From Myxococcales bacterium (GTDB lineage Bacteria; Myxococcota_A; Polyangia; Polyangiales; Houyiibacteriaceae), in NCBI GenBank assembly GCA_024640845.1, contig JAHEEE010000022.1, positions 1 through 51,065 of the forward strand: DNA of 51,065 nucleotides. Direction: 5' to 3'. The notes below the pieces were generated by a model. That model was not told where the DNA came from, did not search any database, and worked only from the letters and a program-made list of their open reading frames with translations. This document shows positions 9,429 to 17,967 of this stretch, in pieces (positions within the stretch are counted from its first letter, which is position 1; every line of letters begins with the position of its first letter). A program made the position numbers and the translations under genes.

Positions 9429-10889
9429 ATGGCGTTCTCGAGTCGATCTCTGCTTTCTGGTCTTGCCTTCATGGTCCTTCTCGCCCTTGGCGGCTGCGGC
9501 AGCGACAGCTCCGGCAGCGGCGGCTCCGGGGATCCGCCGGACGAGCCCTTCGTCCCGGCAGCCTACGGTGAGTGGCTGAAGTTCGAGCCCGAGGGCGCGG
9601 TCTGCGCCAACGGCTCGCAGTACAAGTACTTCGTCAACTTCTCCGAGACCTCGCAGAACCTCGTCATCTTCCTCGAAGGCGGCGGCTTCTGCGGCGACTA
9701 TGAGAGTTGCGCGAACGGCCGCGCGTTCAACACCGACTGCATCAAAGAGGAACCCGGCGCGGAGTGCATCCGCGACGACTACCCGGCCGTCTATCTCACC
9801 GTCGACTCGCTTGCACCGTTCACTGCCGTGACCGAGCCGCTCGGCGTCATCAACGGTGAAGTGCCGGTCGAGCTCGCCTACCCGCCACTCTCGGGCAACT
9901 CCGAGATCAATCCCATGGGCGATTGGAACAGAGTGTTCATCCCGTACTGCACAGGCGACGTTTACATTGGAAGCCGCATCGAGACCTACGTCGACCCCGA
10001 CGGCGTCGGCCCGGATATCGAGTTCCACCACATGGGCCACCAAAACATGTTGCTGGTGATCGAAGAGCTCAACCGCATGTTCGCCGAAGTCCCCAAGATG
10101 GCGGTCGGCGGCTGTAGCGCAGGCGGCGTCGGCTCCCTGACCAACTACCCCTTCATTCGCAATGGCATCGAGGGCGTCGAGCGAGGCTATCTGCTGGCCG
10201 ACAGCGGACCGATCGTTCCCAGCACTCTTTCGAACGGTATGCCAAGCAACCAGGGGAACCTCTTCGAGGGCGTGGCCGCCCTTTGGGACGTCGACGCCAT
10301 GCTCCAAGCTTTGCCGATGGGCGGAGATCGAATCGCCGCCGACTACGGCGAGGTGAACGCGGTCGTCTCGGAGACCTTCCCGGACGATCGCCTCTCGATC
10401 TCCGTCTTCGAGCGAGACTACAATTTCCCCGTCAACACCTACCGAGCCTCCTTCCCGTTCTTCTCCAACCCGGAGACCTCGGTCGACACTGGCGCCGGCC
10501 GCACCGAGATCTACCGCCTTGCTTCGGAAGACTTCGAGGCCCTCCGCGGCCAGCTCGATGAGCTCGACAACCTCGCCTACTACATGCCCTACTACCGAAA
10601 CACGAACACGAGCCACTGTCTCACCGTCACGGGTCTCGAAGACGTCGGCAGCTCCGAGCTCGATTTCATCGGCGCCTTCACCGAGGATCCGTCCACGGCG
10701 ACCTGGACCGGCACCGAGATCGAAACCGCCGACGGCACCGTGACCTACAAGGACTTCATCGAGGCCCTCCTAGACGACTCCGCCCCGCTAGAGAGCTACT
10801 ACGAGGGCACCTGCGAGGGGAAGTTCCAAGTCTGCGCCCTCGACTGCGACGCCTACGACGAGCTCATGTGCGAAGAAGCCGTGCAGTAG
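9429..10889 (+). CDS. Pectin acetylesterase/Notum-like lipoprotein
   Basis: 486 residues from the ATG at 9429, preceded by GGAAAGG (9416-9422) at 6-base spacing. The signal peptide ends in a lipobox, LALGGC (Cys about residue 23), followed by a Ser/Gly-rich linker of the type common in Myxococcota lipoproteins. The catalytic domain has the family's FLEGGGFCGD oxyanion region, the nucleophile motif GGCSAGGVGS (Ser about 230), and later LLADSGP and NTNTSHC regions that would supply Asp and His. Several paired cysteines fit a secreted disulfide-stabilised fold. The family (PF03283) deacetylates plant pectin or protein-linked acyl groups; the substrate here is unknown. It is probably a separate transcription unit from the exporter. 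Confidence 0.85.
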   Translation: MAFSSRSLLSGLAFMVLLALGGCGSDSSGSGGSGDPPDEPFVPAAYGEWLKFEPEGAVCANGSQYKYFVNFSETSQNLVIFLEGGGFCGDYESCANGRAFNTDCIKEEPGAECIRDDYPAVYLTVDSLAPFTAVTEPLGVINGEVPVELAYPPLSGNSEINPMGDWNRVFIPYCTGDVYIGSRIETYVDPDGVGPDIEFHHMGHQNMLLVIEELNRMFAEVPKMAVGGCSAGGVGSLTNYPFIRNGIEGVERGYLLADSGPIVPSTLSNGMPSNQGNLFEGVAALWDVDAMLQALPMGGDRIAADYGEVNAVVSETFPDDRLSISVFERDYNFPVNTYRASFPFFSNPETSVDTGAGRTEIYRLASEDFEALRGQLDELDNLAYYMPYYRNTNTSHCLTVTGLEDVGSSELDFIGAFTEDPSTATWTGTEIETADGTVTYKDFIEALLDDSAPLESYYEGTCEGKFQVCALDCDAYDELMCEEAVQ

Positions 10890-10941
10890 CCCCTTCGACA
10901 GCGAGCCCGAATACGAATGATCGAGCAACGCTTCGTGTTCC

Positions 10942-10960
10942 GCCGGTAACCGGCCAGTTT
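10942..10960 (+). terminator. Short GC hairpin downstream of the esterase gene
   Basis: GCCGG (10942-10946) and CCGGC (10950-10954) form a 5-bp stem with a TAA loop, followed by CAGTTT. The stem is short and the T-run is brief, so this is a weak candidate terminator about 50 bases after the stop codon. Confidence 0.3.
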
Positions 10961-11035
10961 CCATTCGGAAAAATCGTCGCGGACTGAAGGGGGTACGCCC
11001 ACGCGCGGTCCGCTTGCCCACTACACTCGACCTCG

Positions 11036-12124
11036 ATGTTGAGCGGCCTCGATCCAGCCCACCGGCGGATCGCACAAGGATTTCTCGTCCTTGGCGCGGT
11101 GTGCGTCACGGCTGTGCTGGGCTACCTCGCCGTCGGCTGGAGCTTGTCGGACGCGATCTACATGGTCGCGATCACGATCTTCGGCGTCGGGTACGGGGAG
11201 GTTCGACCCGTGGTCGGCGAAATACGGTGGTTTACCATCGGCGTCATCGTCCTTGGTTGCTCCTCGCTCATCTACATCTTGGGCGGGTTCTTTCAGCTGA
11301 TTGCAGAAGGGGAGCTCAACCGACTTCTCGGGAGCCGAAAAATGAAGAAGACGATCGAAGAACTGAGCGACCACGTCATCGTATGCGGTCTCGGGCGAAT
11401 CGGGCGCGTGTTGAAGAAAGATCTGGAAGCCTCGCACGCCACCGTTGTCTTCGTCGACAACAATGCGGACCGCGTGAACGCCGCCGTCGAGCAGGGGGCC
11501 TACGCGCTCACGGGGGACGCCACGTCGGACGCGGTTCTTCTGCAGGCGGGGGTCACCCGGGCCCGGGCGCTCGCCACCGTGCTGCCGGACGACGCGCTCA
11601 ACGTCTTCATCACGCTCACTGCCCGCAACCTCAACCCGAACCTCCGCATCATCGCGAGGGCGGAGGATCCCGCCTCCGACTCCAAGATGATTCAGGCGGG
11701 GGCGGACAAAGTCGTGCTCCCCTCAGCGCTTTCGGGCGAAAGAGCCGCGCAGATGATTCTGCGCCCGGCGATGGTCGACTTCTTTGCGGACCAAGATCTG
11801 TCCGGGCTCGAGCAGGAGCTCCGCGGGCTTGGCCTCGAGATCGACCAGTTCGAGGTGGACGGCAAGTCGTCCCTGATCGGCCGCACGGTCGGGGCTCTCG
11901 AATCTAGCGGTGACGGGGGCTTTTTGGTCATCGCGGTTCGACGAGCCGGCGGCCAGGTGGTCCGCAATCCAGAGAAACACTTCACCTTCGCCGAAGAAGA
12001 CAGTGTGCTTTTCATGGGCCACGCCGAGGACATTCCGAACCTTCGCGAGGCGTTTGCCATCGCGAATCTGCGGCCAGCGGTCAAGCGCGCGCTCGTCTAC
12101 CGCGGAGCCACGCGCCGCCGCTAG
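11036..12124 (+). CDS. Potassium channel with RCK domains (TrkA-N/TrkA-C)
   Basis: 362 residues. Two N-terminal membrane helices flank a pore loop whose filter reads FGVGYGE, a variant of TVGYGD. A cytoplasmic RCK_N Rossmann domain follows (HVIVCGLGRIGRVL, acidic VVFVDNN at the end of strand 2, and GDATSDAVL), then an RCK_C domain in the last 80 residues. The architecture is that of MthK/GsuK-type ligand-gated K+ channels. Replacement of the first filter threonine by glycine is unusual and may affect the innermost ion site. It stands alone between the esterase and glutamine synthetase genes, all on the plus strand. Confidence 0.92.
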   Translation: MLSGLDPAHRRIAQGFLVLGAVCVTAVLGYLAVGWSLSDAIYMVAITIFGVGYGEVRPVVGEIRWFTIGVIVLGCSSLIYILGGFFQLIAEGELNRLLGSRKMKKTIEELSDHVIVCGLGRIGRVLKKDLEASHATVVFVDNNADRVNAAVEQGAYALTGDATSDAVLLQAGVTRARALATVLPDDALNVFITLTARNLNPNLRIIARAEDPASDSKMIQAGADKVVLPSALSGERAAQMILRPAMVDFFADQDLSGLEQELRGLGLEIDQFEVDGKSSLIGRTVGALESSGDGGFLVIAVRRAGGQVVRNPEKHFTFAEEDSVLFMGHAEDIPNLREAFAIANLRPAVKRALVYRGATRRR

Positions 12125-12125
12125 T

Positions 12126-12143
12126 CGATTCACGCCGGATTCA
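12126..12143 (+). promoter_or_regulatory. 11-bp-spaced direct repeat upstream of glutamine synthetase
   Basis: The heptamer GATTCAC occurs twice with an 11-base period, between the K+ channel stop and the glutamine synthetase start. That spacing is typical of OmpR/PhoB-family response-regulator sites. Only two copies are seen, so the assignment is speculative. Confidence 0.25.
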
Positions 12144-12240
12144 CACGACCGAAACTCTTCGTCCACTCCCCGGAAATGTCCGAGCCCTAAGCTCCGGCGG
12201 TGAAGAGCAATCAGGCGATTTCACCAACCGAGGAAGAGCA

Positions 12241-14418
12241 ATGAGCGGTAACGAAATTCGTCTACAAGCGATCACCGAAGTCACCAATCGCGGTGAAACA
12301 CCCACAGGTCCCACTCCAGGGCCGCTGAGCGACATCTGGGCGACCGATGTCTTCAATCTCGCGACCATGGAGGAAGCTCTTTCGAAGAACGCCTTCAAAG
12401 CCATGAAGAAGACGGTGCAAACGGGAGCGCCGCTCGATCCTGCCACCGCGGATGTCGTCGCTGCGGCCATGAAAGATTGGGCGCTCTCGAAGGGCGCCAA
12501 GTTCTTCTCCCACATCTTCTACCCCATGACGAACATCACCGCGGAGAAGCATGACGGCTTCATCGTGACCAACGCGGACGGCCACGCGATCACCGAGTTC
12601 ACCGGGAGTCTGCTGATCAAGGGCGAGCCCGACGGTTCTTCCTTTCCGAACGGCAGCCTTCGAATGACCGCCGCCGCCCGCGGCTACACCGCCTGGGACC
12701 CGACGAGCCCCGTCTACGTCATGAACACCCAGAACGGCGCGACCCTGATGATTCCGAGCGTCTTCATGTCTTGGACGGGGGAGGCCCTCGACAAGAAGAT
12801 CCCGCTCCTTCGTTCGAACGCCGCGATGGACAAGGCCGCCAGAAAGGTCCTGTCGCTGATGGGCGAGACGGACATCGCGCCGCTCAGCTCGAGCTGCGGT
12901 GCCGAGCAGGAGTACTTTCTGGTCGACGAGCATTTCGCAAACCTCCGGCCGGATCTCCTGCTCGCAGGGCGCACCCTCTTCGGCGCGCCGTCACCGAAAG
13001 GCCAGGAGTTCGACGATCACTACTTCGGCGCCATCCCCGATCGGGTCCAAGTCTTCATGCAGGACTTCGAGGACAAGCTGTTCAAGCTCGGCATCCCGGC
13101 CAAGACCCACCACAACGAGGTCGCTCCGGGGCAGTTCGAGCTCGCCCCCTATTTCGAATCCGCGAACGTCGCCGCAGATCATCAGCAACTCATGATGACG
13201 ATCATGAAGAGCACGGCGCTCGAGCATGGCTTCCTGTGCCTGCTCCACGAGAAGCCCTTTGCTGGCATCAACGGTTCCGGCAAGCACGTGAACTGGTCGA
13301 TTGGCAACTCGACCCAAGGGAACCTCCTCGACCCAGGAAGCACGCCGCACGAGAACCTCAACTTCCTGTTGTTTTGCGGCGCCGTCATTCGAGGGGTCCA
13401 TCTTTACGGGCCGCTCTTGCGGGCCGTCATCGCAACTGCAGGAAACGATCACCGTCTCGGAGCCAATGAAGCGCCGCCTGCGATCCTGTCGGTCTACCTC
13501 GGCGATCTGCTCGAAGGAGTCTTCAACGACATCAAGGAGGGCAAGGTCTCCGTCTCGAACGATGGCGGCTTGATGGATCTCGGGCTCTCGCAGATCCTCC
13601 CGTTCAAGCGCGATCCCGGCGACCGAAACCGCACCTCTCCTTTTGCCTTCACCGGCAACCGCTTCGAGTTTCGGGCCGTGGGCTCTTCCCAGTCGGTGTC
13701 GGGCCCGCTCGTCGCGATGAACACGATCCTCGCCGATTCTCTCGAATGGATTGCCGGCAAGCTCGAAGCACAGCTGTCGAATGGAAAGGACCGGCCCGCC
13801 GCGGTTGCCGCCGTGCTGCAGGAGCTGATGCAGAAGCACGGCAACGTAGTTTTCGGCGGTGACGGATACTCGTCCGAGTGGCACGTGGCCGCCGTCGAGG
13901 AACGCGGCCTCAAGAACATCCCCACCACGGCCGACGCCCTACCGGTTCTGATGGAGCAGTCGGTCATCGATCTCTTCGAGCGCACGGGCGTGCTTTCGCC
14001 GGTCGAGCTCAAAAGCCGATATGAAGTGTACGCCGAGCAATACATCCTCTCGATCGGAGTCGAGGCCAAGCTGGTGGTGGAGCTCGCGAAAACGATTCTC
14101 TACCCGGCCACGATGTCGTACATCTCGAAGCTTGCGGCCACTCTCAACAGCGCATCGGCGCTCGGCGTCGAGTTCGAGTCCACGGCGGTGAAGAACATCG
14201 CCAAAGAAACGAACGAGATGATGGCCGCTGTCCAAGCACTCGAAGAAGCCCTGGCCAACCATCACTTCGATTCGACCGAGGCTCACATGAAGTACTGCGC
14301 CAGCACCGTGCGCGAGCTGATGGACCGCGTGCGTGTGCACGCCGATGCTCTCGAAACGCTCGTAGCTGACGAGTACTGGCCGCTCCCGAAGTACCGAGAG
14401 ATGCTCTTCATCAAGTAA
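12241..14418 (+). CDS. glnN: Glutamine synthetase type III
   Basis: 725 residues, the usual length for GSIII and far longer than GSI or GSII. It catalyses ATP-dependent amidation of glutamate. The N-terminal GSIII region (FFSHIFYPMTNITAEKHDGF, FTGSLLIKGEPDGSSFPNG) is followed by the catalytic core (CGAEQEYFLVD, KTHHNEVAPGQFELAP, HEKPFAGINGSGKHVNWS) and a GSIII-specific C-terminal helical region. The start ATG follows GAGGAAGAGCA. Upstream bases 12125-12240 contain a GATTCAC direct repeat but no convincing sigma-54 promoter. A weak 4-bp hairpin followed by TTTT lies after the stop (14422-14441). It converges on the peroxiredoxin gene. Confidence 0.95.
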   Translation: MSGNEIRLQAITEVTNRGETPTGPTPGPLSDIWATDVFNLATMEEALSKNAFKAMKKTVQTGAPLDPATADVVAAAMKDWALSKGAKFFSHIFYPMTNITAEKHDGFIVTNADGHAITEFTGSLLIKGEPDGSSFPNGSLRMTAAARGYTAWDPTSPVYVMNTQNGATLMIPSVFMSWTGEALDKKIPLLRSNAAMDKAARKVLSLMGETDIAPLSSSCGAEQEYFLVDEHFANLRPDLLLAGRTLFGAPSPKGQEFDDHYFGAIPDRVQVFMQDFEDKLFKLGIPAKTHHNEVAPGQFELAPYFESANVAADHQQLMMTIMKSTALEHGFLCLLHEKPFAGINGSGKHVNWSIGNSTQGNLLDPGSTPHENLNFLLFCGAVIRGVHLYGPLLRAVIATAGNDHRLGANEAPPAILSVYLGDLLEGVFNDIKEGKVSVSNDGGLMDLGLSQILPFKRDPGDRNRTSPFAFTGNRFEFRAVGSSQSVSGPLVAMNTILADSLEWIAGKLEAQLSNGKDRPAAVAAVLQELMQKHGNVVFGGDGYSSEWHVAAVEERGLKNIPTTADALPVLMEQSVIDLFERTGVLSPVELKSRYEVYAEQYILSIGVEAKLVVELAKTILYPATMSYISKLAATLNSASALGVEFESTAVKNIAKETNEMMAAVQALEEALANHHFDSTEAHMKYCASTVRELMDRVRVHADALETLVADEYWPLPKYREMLFIK

Positions 14419-14450
14419 AGCGCGGTCGGCCGCTACGTTTTGATCTATTT

Positions 14451-14990
14451 CTAGGCCGCGTTCAGCGTGGGCTCGCCGGGAGTCCAGCCGCATGCGGTGA
14501 GCCCGCCGGTCTGCAGTGCATCGAGCACTCGAAGTACTTCGTCGACGTTGCGGCCGACGGAGAGGTCGTTGACGCTCACGAAGCGGATGACCCCCTCTGG
14601 GTCTACGATGTACGTGGCGCGCAGGCAGACGCCTGCCTCCTCATGGAGGATGCCAAGCGCGGTCGAAAGCTCGCGCTTGGTATCAGCCAGCATCGGGAAT
14701 GGGAGATCCTTCAATGCGGGGTGGTCGTTTCGCCACGCCAGATGCACGTAGTGCGTATCGGTGCTGCCGCCGAGAAGCTGCGCATCGCGCTTCTCGAACT
14801 CCGCGTTCTTGGCCCCGAACTCGGCGATCTCGGTGGGGCAGACGAAGGTGAAGTCCATCGGCCAAAAGAAAATGACGCGCCACTTGCCCGGGTGAGAGTC
14901 GTTCGTGATCTCGGCGAACTCCTCGCCTGGGTCCGTGCTCACGACGGCCTGTAGCGTGAAATCTGGAAACTGCTCGCCAACTGTATACAT
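14451..14990 (-). CDS. ahpC: AhpC-type 2-Cys peroxiredoxin
   Basis: 179 residues. The peroxidatic cysteine is in FTFVCPTE (about Cys51). A C-terminal ACGWTPGEP supplies the resolving cysteine (about residue 170), and a further Cys occurs in GVCLRATYIV. It reduces hydrogen peroxide, organic peroxides or peroxynitrite in the cytoplasm. The start is supported by AGGAGG (14995-15000) 4 bases upstream. It is 32 bases downstream of the Fur-family regulator on the same strand, so the pair is probably one peroxide-response operon. No AhpF or AhpD reductase is present in the window, so the electron donor is unknown. Confidence 0.94.
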   Translation of the reverse strand: MYTVGEQFPDFTLQAVVSTDPGEEFAEITNDSHPGKWRVIFFWPMDFTFVCPTEIAEFGAKNAEFEKRDAQLLGGSTDTHYVHLAWRNDHPALKDLPFPMLADTKRELSTALGILHEEAGVCLRATYIVDPEGVIRFVSVNDLSVGRNVDEVLRVLDALQTGGLTACGWTPGEPTLNAA

Positions 14991-15022
14991 GTGTCCTCCT
15001 AGTAGGGTGGTTGAATGAAAAA

Positions 15023-15436
15023 CTATCTTCGCGCTCGCTTGGGGCGGCGCGTTCCGCGGACCAGGACCTGGTAGTCTCGGACATCGAACCCCTCGAGCCG
15101 GTCGATCCGCCCGACTTCGAGAGCCTCCCAGGGCAGATCCAAGATCTCCCCGCTCTCCTCGTCGATGAAGTGGTGGTGCTTGTGCATGTTTGGGTCGAAG
15201 ACGACGCGCCCTTCGGTGACCACCAAAGCCTGCAAGAGGCCGTGGTCCACGAAGAGATTCAGCGTGTTGTAGACCGTTGCACGAGAGACCACCGGAAAGG
15301 ACACGCGCACCGCGTCCCAGACCTCATCGGCCGAGGGATGCTCGTCGGTGTGCAGGACGAACTCGGCGATCGCCAAGCGCTGGGCGGTGGCCCGAATGCC
15401 GTGCTTCTCGAGTCGAGCTGCGTCCGGAGGGAGCAT
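15023..15436 (-). CDS. Fur-family regulator, PerR-like
   Basis: 137 residues. The winged helix includes RATAQRLAIAEFVL and the recognition helix SRATVYNTLNLF; the dimerisation domain has the family HKHHHFIDEESGEI metal site. The two CxxC pairs that hold structural zinc in many Fur and PerR proteins are absent, and there are no cysteines at all. A perfect palindrome begins one base upstream of the ATG, and the AhpC gene follows directly, indicating peroxide sensing with autoregulation. No ribosome site can fit between palindrome and ATG, so either the transcript is leaderless or translation depends on read-through from the CPBP gene upstream. Confidence 0.9.
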   Translation of the reverse strand: MLPPDAARLEKHGIRATAQRLAIAEFVLHTDEHPSADEVWDAVRVSFPVVSRATVYNTLNLFVDHGLLQALVVTEGRVVFDPNMHKHHHFIDEESGEILDLPWEALEVGRIDRLEGFDVRDYQVLVRGTRRPKRARR

Positions 15437-15437
15437 G

Positions 15438-15458
15438 TTTTTAGACTTAGTCTAAAAA
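15438..15458. promoter_or_regulatory. Perfect 21-bp palindrome, Fur/PerR-type operator
   Basis: The arms TTTTTAGAC (15438-15446) and GTCTAAAAA (15450-15458) are exact reverse complements around TTA. It abuts the start codon of the Fur-family gene and lies in the 37-base gap after the CPBP gene. On the minus strand a TTGACG hexamer (15466-15471) upstream could be a -35 element, putting the -10 inside the palindrome. A-T richness in an otherwise GC-rich region supports function. Confidence 0.75.
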
Positions 15459-15473
15459 TAGACAGCGTCAAGA

Positions 15474-16097
15474 CTAGGCGACTGGAAACAGCACGAAAAC
15501 CAACAAATCCCAGGTCAGGTGGGCGAGCAGGGGTGCGACCAGCCCCCGCGTCTGTAGACGAAGCGCTCCCCAGATCAGTCCGCAGCCGAGCGCGACCACG
15601 ACGAGAAGCGGGGAACGAAAGGCAATCTGGGGAAAGGTATAGACGACGGCGGAGAGCAAGACCGCCCGAGTGCCGGGTCGAGCGCGCGCGAACACGTCGA
15701 TCGCGAGCTCGCGCCACACACGCTCCTCCGCGAATACGACGAGGACGAGCACGGGAAACGCCGCCACTGGGCCGGGCGTCTGTCGCAGCAACGCATAGAG
15801 CTTCGGCACCTCGGTATGGATTTGGGGGATCAGCTCGCCGCTGACCGGATACAGCCCCCAGGTCGCGAGCGACATCACAACGCCAGTCCCAACGCCGAGG
15901 AGCACGTTGCGATGGGTCACCTGCCACATGCCGTCGCCGTTTGGCTTGGATGAAAAACGCAGGAGCGCGAGGGCCGTCAACGCGGCGGCACCGGTTCCGA
16001 GCCAGATGTTGAGCTGCTCGCGAAGGCCCATCGCCACGCAAAAAGCCGAGATGCAAAGCGCCAGGATCAACGCGTTCGATCGGGCCTGCGTGCTCAC
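15474..16097 (-). CDS. CPBP family intramembrane metalloprotease
   Basis: 207 residues with about six hydrophobic segments. The CAAX/CPBP motifs are present: EERVWRE (the EExxxR motif), a following hydrophobic helix with FP, and HLTWDLLV near the C-terminus. The family includes Rce1-like and bacteriocin-self-immunity membrane proteases; the substrate here is unknown. The GTG start directly abuts the stop codon of the YbjT-like gene, so it is the last gene of a four-gene minus-strand operon. Its end lies 15 bases from the Fur palindrome. Confidence 0.85.
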   Translation of the reverse strand: MSTQARSNALILALCISAFCVAMGLREQLNIWLGTGAAALTALALLRFSSKPNGDGMWQVTHRNVLLGVGTGVVMSLATWGLYPVSGELIPQIHTEVPKLYALLRQTPGPVAAFPVLVLVVFAEERVWRELAIDVFARARPGTRAVLLSAVVYTFPQIAFRSPLLVVVALGCGLIWGALRLQTRGLVAPLLAHLTWDLLVFVLFPVA

Positions 16098-17063
16098 CTA
16101 AGCGCCACTCCGAATGCGCTCGCGCATGCGTTGGATGAGCTTGAGGGTAGGGACCCGATCTGCCGCCTCGTCCTCGAGCGCTTGATACACCGACGTTTGA
16201 AACGCGGTGGGCTTGCGCCCTTCGAGCCGTTCCCAAAATACCTCGCCGCTTGGGTCGAGGTCGCTCTGAAGCCCCTGCACGAGCTCCTTCGCGAGCGCCA
16301 GGTTCGCCCGAGTAACGAGCGCGATCCAATAACTCGAAAGGGTTGGCGTGATGACCGGAACGCCGACGAGCGTCGGGTCTTTGCCCATGCTCTTCGCAAC
16401 CCTGGAGAGCAGCTCCGCGTGCGTCATGCGTTCCGGGCCTGGAAGGTCGAACCATGCGCTCTTGGGGAGCGGAAGGTCGAGCGCATCGATGATTGCAATG
16501 ACGACGTCCTCGATCCAGACAGGCCACGACGAGTAGCGCAACCAGCGGGGTAGCAGCATCGCCGGAAGGCGTGCGGCGAGGTCGCGAACGATCATCCACG
16601 AGCTTCCGCCTGCGCCGATGATGAGGCTCGATCGAAGCTCGATCGTCGAGACCTTGCCCGAGCGTAGGATCTCTCCCGTGTGAAGCCGGCTCGCCAAGTG
16701 CCGCGACCCGCGCCCCTCGGGAGCGACGCCACCGAGATAGACGATCCGCTTCACCCCGGCAACCTCGGCGGCGCTCAGAAACGCCTCGGCCGAGCGCGCC
16801 TCGCGCTCCGGATAGTCGTCCGAAGCATCGATCGAGTGAATGAGATAAACCGCCGCGTCGCAGCCCTGCAGGGCGGGCCTGATGCTCTCCGGCTGCTCGA
16901 CGTCCAAGAAGACCCAACCGGGCTCGGCGGCCTGTTCGCGATCGCGGGTCGCGCGGCGAACCTTCCAATCGGTCTCCGCAAGCGCCGCATCGAGATGGCG
17001 CCCGACGAAACCCGTCGCACCGGTGAGCAGAAGCGTCCGAGACCTTCCTCGTTCATCTTGCAT
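16098..17063 (-). CDS. NAD(P)-binding epimerase/dehydratase-like protein (YbjT-like)
   Basis: 321 residues from the ATG at 17063; the frame is open further upstream but those codons lie in the DUF1295 gene. The Rossmann motif TGATGFVGRHL is at the N-terminus, followed by FLDVEQPESIRPALQGCDAAVYLIHS and RIVYLGGVAP, the pattern of the atypical SDR/YbjT group. The C-terminal half has a substrate domain without clear motifs. The catalytic Tyr-x-x-x-Lys of classical SDRs is not evident, so activity is uncertain. Only 4 bases separate it from the DUF1295 gene upstream. Confidence 0.82.
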   Translation of the reverse strand: MQDERGRSRTLLLTGATGFVGRHLDAALAETDWKVRRATRDREQAAEPGWVFLDVEQPESIRPALQGCDAAVYLIHSIDASDDYPEREARSAEAFLSAAEVAGVKRIVYLGGVAPEGRGSRHLASRLHTGEILRSGKVSTIELRSSLIIGAGGSSWMIVRDLAARLPAMLLPRWLRYSSWPVWIEDVVIAIIDALDLPLPKSAWFDLPGPERMTHAELLSRVAKSMGKDPTLVGVPVITPTLSSYWIALVTRANLALAKELVQGLQSDLDPSGEVFWERLEGRKPTAFQTSVYQALEDEAADRVPTLKLIQRMRERIRSGA

Positions 17064-17067
17064 GGAG

Positions 17068-17958
17068 CTACGAAGGCCTTTCGTGTTGGGTTGCGGGCGG
17101 TCGCGGAAACAAGACCGGCGTCCTTGCTTTGTACTTCTGATACGCCTCGTCGTCACCCCAGCGTTCGTCCGCGCGCTTTTCGAGAATGGGGATGCCACTC
17201 ACCCGCATGAGTAGGAAGGCGACGAAGACAGGCGAGATCATCGTCACCCACTGCCAGCCACGAAGCGTCGAGGATGCGATCACAGCAATGCCGATCCAGA
17301 GCACGATCTCGCCAAAGTAGTTGGGGTGCCGCGACCAGGCCCACAAGCCGGAATCGACGAACTCGCCGGGATGCGCTTTGCGATGCGCGCTCTTCTGGCG
17401 ATCCGCGACCACTTCCATCGAAAAGCCGAGCACCCAAATCGTCAAGCCCAAGAGGTCCGTCCGTTCGAGAGGAGCCGGTTCGAGCGTCGTAACGGCGGCG
17501 AGGGCCGCGCAAAGGGTGAGGAACACCCACAAGCCTTGAAGGGTCCACGCCACGAAGAAGCGCGGTGCGCTTGGCTTGATCGAATCAAAGCGCGAATCCG
17601 AGCCCTCGGCCTGGATGCGTCGAAAGAGAAAGCTCCCGAGGCGCGCAGCCCACACGAACACCAGCAGTCCGAGCACCGCAGACCGGACACCGATCGGCCC
17701 CGCAGTCAGCAAAGCGAAAAGCGTCACGCCGATGTACGTGAGGCTGCCGGTGAGGTCGTAGAAGCGCTCGGTTTGCTTCAGGTACGCCGGCACGAACGCA
17801 ATCCACTGGATGACGAACGCCAAAAGAGCACACCACGCGATGGTCGGGACACCGACGATTGAAGCGCCGCCGCGGCCGCCTGCCCAGGCCACAGCGGAGG
17901 CCGCGAGCAGGCACAGGCCGACGACGGTGGCCGCAGATGCGAGATGCTTCCCGTTCAC
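17068..17958 (-). CDS. DUF1295 membrane protein (steroid 5-alpha-reductase-like)
   Basis: 296 residues with about eight hydrophobic segments. The conserved DUF1295 signature HPGEFVDSGLWAWSRHPNYF lies in the C-terminal half, followed by ILEKRADERWG. The family shares the C-terminal NADPH-binding fold of steroid 5-alpha-reductases and isoprenylcysteine methyltransferases, and it often sits in lipid-modification loci. The exact reaction is unknown. It lies 9 bases after the NmrA-like gene and 4 bases before the YbjT-like gene, so the three are probably co-transcribed. Confidence 0.88.
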   Translation of the reverse strand: MNGKHLASAATVVGLCLLAASAVAWAGGRGGASIVGVPTIAWCALLAFVIQWIAFVPAYLKQTERFYDLTGSLTYIGVTLFALLTAGPIGVRSAVLGLLVFVWAARLGSFLFRRIQAEGSDSRFDSIKPSAPRFFVAWTLQGLWVFLTLCAALAAVTTLEPAPLERTDLLGLTIWVLGFSMEVVADRQKSAHRKAHPGEFVDSGLWAWSRHPNYFGEIVLWIGIAVIASSTLRGWQWVTMISPVFVAFLLMRVSGIPILEKRADERWGDDEAYQKYKARTPVLFPRPPATQHERPS

Positions 17959-17967
17959 CGGGGGTTC

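Noticed and set aside
7812-10616. A 934-residue open frame on the minus strand
   Set aside because: It runs antisense through the permease, ATPase and esterase genes, all of which have clear families and motifs. Its own composition is rich in Arg/Ala/Val/Asp/Glu with no recognised domain. It is a mirror of codon bias in high-GC coding DNA.
14419-14450. Terminator between glutamine synthetase and peroxiredoxin genes
   Set aside because: GCGG-TCGG-CCGC followed by TTTT is only a 4-bp stem, too weak to list as a feature.
15259-16968. A 569-residue minus-strand frame overlapping the Fur, CPBP and YbjT-like genes
   Set aside because: It is out of frame with three well-supported genes on the same strand and consists of Arg/Ser/Ala-rich sequence without a domain.
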